Shown here one piece after another: positions 5,635 to 10,595 of a DNA stretch of 10,595 bases. The notes beneath the pieces are model-generated. The model did not search any database and was not told where the DNA came from. It saw only the letters and a list, made by a program, of their open reading frames with translations. The DNA comes from Eubacteriales Family XIII. Incertae Sedis bacterium (GTDB lineage Bacteria > Bacillota > Clostridia > Peptostreptococcales > Anaerovoracaceae), in NCBI GenBank assembly GCA_031272745.1, contig JAISTF010000066.1, positions 1 to 10,595 of the forward strand, in the 5' to 3' direction. Position numbers and translations under genes: made by a program. Position 1 is the first letter of the stretch, and each line of letters starts with the position of its first letter.

Positions 5635-6948
5635 ATGAGCACAATCCGAGAAGTAAGCAAAAAATACAACCTGCATTCCTGGTCCGCGCAGAAAGCGCTT
5701 CAGCCTTTGGTCATCACGAAGGCGGAAGGCATCTATTTCTGGGACGAGGACGGCAAACGCTACGCCGACATGAGCTCCCAGCTCGTGAACAGCAACCTTG
5801 GCCACGGCAACAAGGCGCTCATCGAAGCGATCAAGGACCAGGCCGAGAAGATGGCGTTCATCGGGCCCGCGTTTGCGATCGACGTGCGCGCGGAAGCGGC
5901 AAAGAAGCTCGTCGAGTTCGCGGGGCCCGCGTTCGAGGGCGGCAAGGTGCTGTTCACGAACGCCGGCACGGAGAGCAACGAAAACGCGCTGCGCATCTGC
6001 AAGCAGTACACAGGGCGCTGGAAATTCCTCTCGATGTACAATTCGTACCACGGGTCCACGTTCGGCAGCAGCTCGCTGACCGGCGAGGAGCGGCGCTTTC
6101 CGGCCGAGCCGGGCGTGCCGGGGTTCTTCCATTTCGACGGGCCGTACGCGTACCGCGCGCCGAAGCAGGTGAGCTTCAAAAATGAAGCCGACGTGACGGA
6201 CTATTATCTCGGCCTCTTCGAGGAAGCCGTCGAGAAGGAAGGGCCGCACCTCATCGCGGGCGTCTTCGTCGAGACGGTCGTCGGCTCCAACGGCGTGCTC
6301 GCGCCGCCGAAGGGCTACCTCAAAGGCATGAAGGCGATCTGCGAAAAGCACGGCATCCTGCTCGTCTGCGACGAGGTCATGGCGGGGTTCTACCGCACGG
6401 GCACGAAGTTCGCGTTCCAGCAGTTTGACGTCGTGCCGGACGTGATCACGTTCGCGAAGGGGTCGACCTGCGGCTATGTGCCGCTCGGCGGCGTCATCGT
6501 CAAGAAGGAGATCGCGGACTACTTCGAAGAGAACAAGATGTGGAACGGCCTGACGTATTCGGCGCACCCGATGGGCTGCGCGGTCGCTTGCGCGGCAATC
6601 GACGAGTACAAGCGGCTCAAGGTTCCGCAGAACGTCGCGAAAAACGGCAAGCTGCTCGGAGAGCTCCTGGACAAGCTGACGAAGAAGCACAAATGCGTCG
6701 GCCAGTCCCGCTACATCGGCCTGTTTGCGCAGGTGGAGCTCGTGAAAAACCGCCGCACGAAGGAGCGGCTCACGGGCGCAGAGACGGCGAAAGTTCTCGG
6801 CCTGCTGAAACAGAAGGGGTTCTGGACGTACAACCATCTGTCCGGCCTCATGGTCGCGCCGCCGCTCATCATCACGGAGAAGGAGCTGCGCGAGCAGATT
6901 GCGATTCTCGATGAGGTGCTGACGGTCGTGGACGGCTGGCTCAAGTAA
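5635..6948 (+). CDS. Class III PLP aminotransferase (taurine/beta-alanine:pyruvate-type candidate)
   Basis: Transfers the terminal amino group of an amine or omega-amino acid to a keto acid, usually pyruvate, leaving an aldehyde. 437 residues, the usual class III size. Seen in order: HSWSAQKALQPL and the EGIYFWDEDGKRY/D segment at the N-terminus; FTNAGTESNENALR at 107-120 (phosphate-binding region); YHG at 138-140 stacking on the cofactor; Asp246 in CDEVMAGFYRTG, binding the pyridine nitrogen; and Lys275 in FAKGST, the Schiff-base lysine. All catalytic residues are intact. The start is set by GAAGGTGAT at 5623-5631, 3 nt before ATG. It lies 17 nt after the acylating aldehyde dehydrogenase and surely shares its mRNA. 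Alternatives are 4-aminobutyrate, diamine or beta-alanine aminotransferase; I favour a small omega-amino substrate such as taurine or beta-alanine from the pairing, with low certainty. Confidence 0.85.
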   Translation: MSTIREVSKKYNLHSWSAQKALQPLVITKAEGIYFWDEDGKRYADMSSQLVNSNLGHGNKALIEAIKDQAEKMAFIGPAFAIDVRAEAAKKLVEFAGPAFEGGKVLFTNAGTESNENALRICKQYTGRWKFLSMYNSYHGSTFGSSSLTGEERRFPAEPGVPGFFHFDGPYAYRAPKQVSFKNEADVTDYYLGLFEEAVEKEGPHLIAGVFVETVVGSNGVLAPPKGYLKGMKAICEKHGILLVCDEVMAGFYRTGTKFAFQQFDVVPDVITFAKGSTCGYVPLGGVIVKKEIADYFEENKMWNGLTYSAHPMGCAVACAAIDEYKRLKVPQNVAKNGKLLGELLDKLTKKHKCVGQSRYIGLFAQVELVKNRRTKERLTGAETAKVLGLLKQKGFWTYNHLSGLMVAPPLIITEKELREQIAILDEVLTVVDGWLK

Positions 6949-6950
6949 GG

Positions 6951-6980
6951 TCTCGGGGCGTCAATAGAACAGCCCCGGGA
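6951..6980. terminator. Hairpin across the convergent gene ends (weak terminator candidate)
   Basis: TCTCGGGGC and GCCCCGGGA can form a 9-bp stem with one T-G wobble and a 12-nt loop. It spans the 12-nt gap between the aminotransferase stop and the end of the - strand membrane-protein gene. No T-run follows on either side, so it may only slow or protect transcript ends. Confidence 0.3.
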
Positions 6981-7452
6981 TGAAGTAGGTAATCAGCGAC
7001 ATGATGCCGCCCGCGGTGAGGATGCCGAGGGCGATGGTCGGAAAGGCGCGTTTGATCTGAAGGTCAAGGATGACGGAGATCAGCGCGCCTGTCCATCCGC
7101 CGGTGCCGGGCGCGGGGACGGCGACAAACAGAAACAGCCCGAGTTGTTCGTATTTCTTCACTTTCTCCCCGCCGCGGCGGGCCTTTTCCTCCAGTTTTTT
7201 CACGATTTTCGCGGTCCAGCGGAAGCGTTCGAGCCATTTGAATATCTGCCGCAAAAACAGCAGGATGAACGGGATCGGGATGATGTTGCCCGCAAAGCAG
7301 ATCAAAAACGCGCGCGCGAACGGGATGCCGACGATCGCCGAATAAATCAGACCACCGCGCAGTTCCGCAATCGGGAACATCGAGATGAAGAAGGCGGCCC
7401 ATTCGGGGGGAAGGTTTGCAAAAAGGTCAAAGATTCGTTCCATGGGTGCCAT
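6961..7452 (-). CDS. COG2426 / 'small multidrug export' family membrane protein
   Basis: 163-residue integral-membrane protein with the two hallmarks of the Pfam Sm_multidrug_ex (COG2426) family: PIAELRGG at 27-34 in the first membrane hairpin, and PAPGTGGWTGA at 113-123 in the second. A charged basic/acidic stretch (about 68-103, rich in Lys, Arg and Glu) separates the two hydrophobic halves, as usual. The family name is historical: no transport substrate is established, so drug export should not be assumed. The ATG at 7452 lies 4 nt after the stop of the upstream YhhN-like gene, with no clear ribosome site, which suggests coupled translation. ATG 7443 three codons later is an equally possible start. 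Size is normal and no damage is seen. Confidence 0.85.
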   Translation of the reverse strand: MAPMERIFDLFANLPPEWAAFFISMFPIAELRGGLIYSAIVGIPFARAFLICFAGNIIPIPFILLFLRQIFKWLERFRWTAKIVKKLEEKARRGGEKVKKYEQLGLFLFVAVPAPGTGGWTGALISVILDLQIKRAFPTIALGILTAGGIMSLITYFIPGLFY

Positions 7453-7456
7453 TATA

Positions 7457-8134
7457 TCATAAGCGGCGGGGGCTCAATGCGAGCAGCGTCTGCGCGGGCA
7501 GGTAGAAGGCCCACATCAGGACGGCGGCGGCGGTATGCACGGCACCGCCCTGCGGCAGGGCGTTGAACAGCGCCACGTTCACGTCGCAGGCGAGGAAGAG
7601 GCACATGCCGAGGCGCGAGAGCAGGGCGTTTTTCGGCGGCTGCTCCGCGCGGAAGGCGGCGATGGTCACGGAGACGATGAGGATGCCGTAGAGGATCGAG
7701 AAGACGGCTTCGGGCGCGGGTGCCTCGGCCGTCGTGACGGGATTCCGCAGGATGACAGCGGAAACCGCGACGTACGCGGCGGTGCCGACGGCGAAGGGCC
7801 AAAACCGTTTCGGGGCGTAGCGCCGCAGCGCCGCGAGGTGCGCGCCGTAGAAGATGATGACGCCAAGGACAAAATGCTCCGTGAAGAGCAGGAAGAAGTC
7901 CGCGCAGACCGTGAACACGAGGCAGACGATCTGGAGTCGGGCGTCGCGGGCGCGCCACGGGCGGGAGAGGGCGCAGAGCGCGAGACAGAGGCAGGAAAGG
8001 ATGCCCGCAAATTTCAGCACGTCCGCGAGGAAGCCGTGTTCGGCGCGGATGCCGAGGGTCAGGAACGCCGCGTAGAGGGCGACGTTCAGGATGACAAAAA
8101 ACAATATTCTGTTCAACCGCAATTTCCCAAACAT
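7457..8134 (-). CDS. YhhN/TMEM86-like (lysoplasmalogenase-family) membrane protein
   Basis: 225-residue, very hydrophobic protein with about seven to eight membrane spans and short loops. The family match rests on the spacing of polar residues inside membrane segments: CADFFLLF with Asp79, then GxxxF and His99 (GVIIFYGAHL), and a later LFLACDVNVALFN with a second intramembrane Asp, as in YhhN proteins. Animal TMEM86 relatives cleave the vinyl-ether bond of lysoplasmalogens. Many clostridia make plasmalogens, so such a role is plausible here, but bacterial YhhN function is mostly untested. It is the first gene of a two-gene - strand unit; the next gene starts 4 nt after its stop. A TATAAT (8157 to 8152 on the - strand) lies 17 nt upstream of ATG 8134, and a weak AGAAG ribosome site precedes the start. 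Family call is moderate. Confidence 0.6.
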   Translation of the reverse strand: MFGKLRLNRILFFVILNVALYAAFLTLGIRAEHGFLADVLKFAGILSCLCLALCALSRPWRARDARLQIVCLVFTVCADFFLLFTEHFVLGVIIFYGAHLAALRRYAPKRFWPFAVGTAAYVAVSAVILRNPVTTAEAPAPEAVFSILYGILIVSVTIAAFRAEQPPKNALLSRLGMCLFLACDVNVALFNALPQGGAVHTAAAVLMWAFYLPAQTLLALSPRRL

Positions 8135-8147
8135 GATCTTCTTCGTG

Positions 8148-8157
8148 TGATATTATA
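8148..8157. promoter_or_regulatory. Overlapping divergent -10 elements in a 30-nt intergenic gap
   Basis: The gap 8135-8164 between divergent genes holds TGATATTATA. On the - strand it reads TATAAT (8157 to 8152), a perfect -10. On the + strand it reads TGA-TATTAT (8148-8156), an extended -10. A TTGACT on the - strand (8175 to 8170) is only 12 nt away, too close for a normal -35. The two promoters overlap and would exclude each other. + strand transcription would start near 8163, practically at the ATG at 8165. Confidence 0.45.
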
Positions 8158-8164
8158 CCTTACT

Positions 8165-8893
8165 ATGAAAGTCAATAAGAAAAACAGGCTCACGGTGACG
8201 GGGGTGCTGGCGGGGATTTGCGTCGCGGCGCTCATCCTCGGCGCGGCGGTGTCGATCACGGTGATGTTCCGGCCGCTCTACTACCACGACATGAAGGCGT
8301 TCGACGTCGCGGCGCGGGCCGGCATGTCCGAAGAGGACGTCCGCGCCAACTACGACGCGCTCATCGACTACAATCTGTGGTCGCCGCTCCCGCCGGAACC
8401 GGAGCTCGAATTCCCCACGCTCGCGATGTCCGAAAACGGCCGCACGCATTTCCGCGAGGTACGGGAAATTTTCGGCGTCTTTCATTTGCTGTATTGGGGC
8501 GGTCTGATCGGGACGCTCATAGCGGCCCGTGCCATGCACAAACGCCGCCTCTCCCCGCGTTTCCTGCAGCTCGGCGCGATCCTCGCCGTCGCGGTGCCCG
8601 CCGCCGTGGGCGCGTTGCTCGCGGCCGTCGGCTGGGATCAGGCGTTCGTCGTGCTGCACGGGCTGCTGTTTGACAATGATTATTGGATATTCGACGCGCA
8701 GACAGACCCCGTCATCACGATCCTTCCCGACGCGTTTTTTCTGCACTGTCTGGAGATGATCCTTGCGATCATCGTCTGCCTCGCGGCCTTGCTCTTTTTT
8801 GAAGGCGGTCACCTCATGCGCAAGGCCGCCGCCGCTGTCTCAAACAATTCGGAAAGGAGAATGCAAAATGATCAAGAGTTGCTCAGACACTGA
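8165..8893 (+). CDS. lit: Lit-like lipoprotein intramolecular transacylase homologue (TIGR01906/DUF1461)
   Basis: 242-residue membrane protein of the TIGR01906 family, some members of which (Lit in Enterococcus and Bacillus) move an acyl chain within diacyl lipoproteins to make the lyso form, changing recognition by TLR2. Seen: an N-terminal membrane helix (about 9-35); an outside loop with YYHDMKAFDVAARAGMSEED, YDALIDYNLW and SENGRTHFREV (His95); two more helices (about 104-122 and 137-156); a second loop LFDNDYWIFDAQTDPVITILPDAFF; and a final helix. This order and these motifs fit the family along its length. ATG 8165 is chosen because the conserved region starts there. The same frame stays open far upstream, but only as a shadow of the opposite gene. 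No ribosome site precedes it. The last 26 nt overlap the next gene. Family is confident; enzymatic activity is inferred. Confidence 0.8.
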   Translation: MKVNKKNRLTVTGVLAGICVAALILGAAVSITVMFRPLYYHDMKAFDVAARAGMSEEDVRANYDALIDYNLWSPLPPEPELEFPTLAMSENGRTHFREVREIFGVFHLLYWGGLIGTLIAARAMHKRRLSPRFLQLGAILAVAVPAAVGALLAAVGWDQAFVVLHGLLFDNDYWIFDAQTDPVITILPDAFFLHCLEMILAIIVCLAALLFFEGGHLMRKAAAAVSNNSERRMQNDQELLRH

Positions 8894-9698
8894 GGAGTTC
8901 CTCGCGGATTTTCTTGACCGGTCTCCGGCCAACGCCGTCCCGCCGGAAAAGGCGCGGCGCCCCGAGTACGCGGGCATCCGCTTTTTTGACGCGCCGATTG
9001 CGGGATGCGCGGCGGCGGACGATGCCGTGCTCCGCTCGCTCGCCCGCAACGAGGCGGCGGGCATCGACCTCAAACAGCCCGAAGAATGGCTGCCGGGTGC
9101 CAAATCGGTGATTTCCTTCTTTTTGCCGTTCACGGAGCGCATCCGCTCCGACAACGCGGCCTCGCCCGTGCCGACGGATCTGTGGCAGCAGGGGCGCATC
9201 ACGGGTCAGGAATGCCTCGTGGAGACGGTCCGCGCGCTCGCGGAAAAGCTGCGGGCGGATGGCCATGAGGCCGTGACACCGGTCGGCGATTCGCTGCTCA
9301 CCGTCTATATGCCGAAGCCGGACGCGCCGCCCGCGCCCGCCTATACGAGCAACTGGTCGGAGCGGCACATCGCTTACGCGGCCGGTCTCGGGACGTTCGG
9401 ACTGTCGCGCGGGCTCATCACAAAAAAAGGCACGGCGGGGCGCTTTGCGAGCGTGGTGACGACGCTCGCCGTGGAGCCGACGCCGCGCGCGTACACGGGC
9501 CTGACGGACTGGTGTACGATGTGCGGCGCGTGTGCGAAGCGCTGCCCGTCCGGCGCCATCGACAAGATGGCCGGCAAGAGCAACGAAACATGCAATGCCT
9601 ACCTGAAGAGCACGCGCTCCGAAGACGGGGTGTTCTACGGCTGCGGCCAGTGCCAGTGCGGCGTTCCGTGCGAGAGCACGGCGCCGGGCATGGGCTGA
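8868..9698 (+). CDS. QueG-like [4Fe-4S] cluster protein (COG1600-related), not canonical QueG
   Basis: 276 residues. The N-terminal two thirds resemble the cobalamin-binding/reductase part of epoxyqueuosine reductases, with AAGLGTFGLSRGLIT around residues 168-182. The C-terminus holds iron-sulfur ligands: Cys216, 219, 222 and 226 in the CxxCxxCxxxCP pattern, and a second set Cys242, 259, 262, 264 and 268 (CGQCQCGVPCE), enough for two [4Fe-4S] clusters. It differs from true QueG: the YARGRDYH-type segment is absent, the HEAT-repeat tail is absent, and where QueG has an Asp ahead of the GLG motif there is AYTSNWSERH. So tRNA epoxyqueuosine reduction is unlikely; it is probably an electron-transfer or corrinoid-linked redox protein of unknown partner. 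ATG 8868 has AAGGAG 8 nt upstream and overlaps the end of the Lit-like gene by 26 nt, so the two are likely co-expressed. Confidence 0.75.
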   Translation: MIKSCSDTEEFLADFLDRSPANAVPPEKARRPEYAGIRFFDAPIAGCAAADDAVLRSLARNEAAGIDLKQPEEWLPGAKSVISFFLPFTERIRSDNAASPVPTDLWQQGRITGQECLVETVRALAEKLRADGHEAVTPVGDSLLTVYMPKPDAPPAPAYTSNWSERHIAYAAGLGTFGLSRGLITKKGTAGRFASVVTTLAVEPTPRAYTGLTDWCTMCGACAKRCPSGAIDKMAGKSNETCNAYLKSTRSEDGVFYGCGQCQCGVPCESTAPGMG

Positions 9699-9699
9699 A

Positions 9700-9713
9700 T
9701 CGCCGTGAGGCGA
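9700..9713. terminator. Short GNRA-loop hairpin between convergent genes (weak)
   Basis: TCGCC-GTGA-GGCGA: a 5-bp stem closed by a GNRA-type tetraloop in the 22-nt gap between the QueG-like gene and the URO-D-like gene. Flanking GGC/GCC could lengthen it across an internal loop. No T-run follows. It may mark the ends of both transcripts; support is slight. Confidence 0.25.
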
Positions 9714-9720
9714 CGGCCTG

Positions 9721-10595
9721 TCATGCCGCCGCGTATTTCTCCAGACTGTAGCGATAGAGTTCGTCGTGAAACGCGTAGTACAGCTCTTCGTCGCGCGCAA
9801 TGATCGCGATGAGGACGCCGGCGCCCGGATTTGCCTGCGCGCCGTAGACGTCGACGATGTCGCGCGCCTTCGCCTGCACCATCTCCGCGGTCGTATCCGG
9901 ATCGTAGAAGAAATACGGATCGGGCCGCGTGTACTCGACGGTCAACCGGTCGCCGTAGGTCTGCACGATATGGCGGACGTCGTTGATGGCCTGGATCTCG
10001 ATGGCATCGACGCCGATCTCTCCCGCCATGAACGGCACGAACGCGTCGATGAGCCCGCAGCAGTGGTGGAACGGAATCGCGCCGGCCTCGCGCACGGCTT
10101 TGAAGATGCGGATGGTCGGCGGCAGCAGCGTTTCCTTGAACAAATCGACGGAGAAAAACGGTGCCTTCGCCGTGCCCCAGTCGTCGTGATACATCATGAC
10201 GTCATAGTGGTAGACTTCGTTCATACGCAAAAACACCTCGATTTCGAAATCCGCCAGCGCTTCGAGAAACTCCCGTGTCTTCTCGGGCTTCGTGATCATG
10301 TCGACGAGCGCGTTTTCAAACCCCATGAGCGCGTGCAGGCGCTGGAAGATGCCGCCGTTCATGCGCGTGATGAGCGCGCGGTCCGGATCGCGCACGAAAT
10401 CCGCCGAGCCTTCCGTCCAATCGATTTTTGACAAATCCGGAAAGACGACCTTCTCCCGCCAATCGTCCACGCTGTCGAGCACCGTGCCGACGGGCGTGCA
10501 CGACTCCTGCTCCGGAGAATATTTCCGGAACACGCCGAACCAGTCCGTATAGTCCGCGAACTTCGGCCCGGGCTGGTCCTCGTTCGGGCCGGACG
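9721..10595 (-). CDS. URO-D-family (uroporphyrinogen decarboxylase/corrinoid methyltransferase-like) protein, N-terminus outside window
   Basis: The frame is open to the window end, so about 290 C-terminal residues are visible; family members are usually 340-380. The fold signature is the segment GAIPFHHCCGLIDAFVPFM followed by GVDAIEIQAINDV (HHCCG at 10068 to 10054), and MYHDDWGTAKAPFFS further upstream in the protein. This matches the branch of URO-D homologues common in clostridia that includes corrinoid methyltransferases of the MtaA/MtbA kind, rather than heme-pathway HemE. The His-x-Cys pair of the zinc site is present, but I see no later Cys in the last 90 residues that could be the third ligand of MtaA/MtbA, so methyltransfer to coenzyme M-like thiols is not supported. 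The GTG at 10533 is internal, not a start. It converges with the QueG-like gene. Substrate unknown. Confidence 0.75.
   Translation of the reverse strand, partial: SGPNEDQPGPKFADYTDWFGVFRKYSPEQESCTPVGTVLDSVDDWREKVVFPDLSKIDWTEGSADFVRDPDRALITRMNGGIFQRLHALMGFENALVDMITKPEKTREFLEALADFEIEVFLRMNEVYHYDVMMYHDDWGTAKAPFFSVDLFKETLLPPTIRIFKAVREAGAIPFHHCCGLIDAFVPFMAGEIGVDAIEIQAINDVRHIVQTYGDRLTVEYTRPDPYFFYDPDTTAEMVQAKARDIVDVYGAQANPGAGVLIAIIARDEELYYAFHDELYRYSLEKYAAA

Noticed and set aside
4076..5644. A 522-codon open frame on the - strand across the dehydrogenase gene
   Set aside because: It is rich in Arg, Asp, Val and Ala with no recognisable domain, and lies wholly antisense to a gene with clear motifs. 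Such shadows arise from G/C-biased third positions.
5446..6837. A 463-codon open frame on the - strand across the aminotransferase gene
   Set aside because: Same composition artefact; no ribosome site and no family features, while the + strand has all PLP-enzyme motifs.
7535..8164. Upstream in-frame extension of the Lit-like gene
   Set aside because: The conserved family sequence starts at ATG 8165; the extension is antisense to the YhhN-like gene and looks like a charged shadow sequence.
8763..8867. Earlier start for the QueG-like gene
   Set aside because: ATG 8868 has a good AAGGAG site at 8 nt; the earlier start would overlap the conserved last helix of the Lit-like gene and adds no family sequence.
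1..10595. Mobile elements, CRISPR arrays, tRNA/rRNA genes, toxin-antitoxin or defence genes
   Set aside because: No terminal repeats with a transposase, no spaced repeats, no tRNA-like cloverleaf or rRNA sequence, and no small paired genes were found; almost all of the window is taken up by ordinary genes.

Overview
The window is about 10.6 kb of GC-rich, densely coding bacterial chromosome. I read it as an anaerobic Firmicute of the Clostridia type, for four reasons. It carries a Gram-positive-style LexA and a Lit-family (TIGR01906/DUF1461) membrane protein. Its FolD is of the form seen in clostridia. The gene set (formate-tetrahydrofolate ligase, formate channel, CoA-acylating aldehyde dehydrogenase, URO-D-like methyltransferase-family protein) fits fermentative life. 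This is inferred from protein families only; genus and species cannot be named.

Left block (1-3302, + strand): a tight one-carbon/formate operon. It holds the C-terminal part of fhs, then folD, an FNT formate/nitrite channel, and 5-formyltetrahydrofolate cyclo-ligase. Together they would bring formate in (or let it out), activate it on tetrahydrofolate, interconvert the C1-folates, and recycle the inhibitory 5-formyl form. FolD lacks the lysine and glutamine associated with cyclohydrolase activity, so that step may be done by another protein.

Middle (3303-6948, + strand): an AT-rich intergenic stretch with a 23-bp palindrome and a good promoter drives lexA. After lexA comes a short palindrome, then a sigma-A-like promoter whose 17-nt spacer is filled by a perfect inverted repeat, which looks like an operator. 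Behind it is a two-gene operon: an acylating aldehyde dehydrogenase and a class III PLP aminotransferase. Together they look like an 'amine to aldehyde to acyl-CoA' catabolic module. Taurine via sulfoacetaldehyde is one candidate substrate route and beta-alanine via malonate semialdehyde another; the sequence alone does not decide.

Right block (6961-10595): two small integral-membrane proteins on the - strand (a COG2426-type 'small multidrug export' protein and a YhhN/TMEM86-like protein) diverge across only 30 nt from a + strand pair. That pair is a Lit-like lipoprotein transacylase homologue overlapping a QueG-like [4Fe-4S] protein. The window ends in a - strand URO-D-family gene that runs off the edge.

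No rRNA, tRNA, CRISPR array, insertion sequence or phage gene was seen. Apart from 3303-3387 and 4027-4192, every intergenic gap is about 40 nt or less. The best leads for something not routine are the operator-controlled dehydrogenase/aminotransferase module and the altered FolD in the formate operon.
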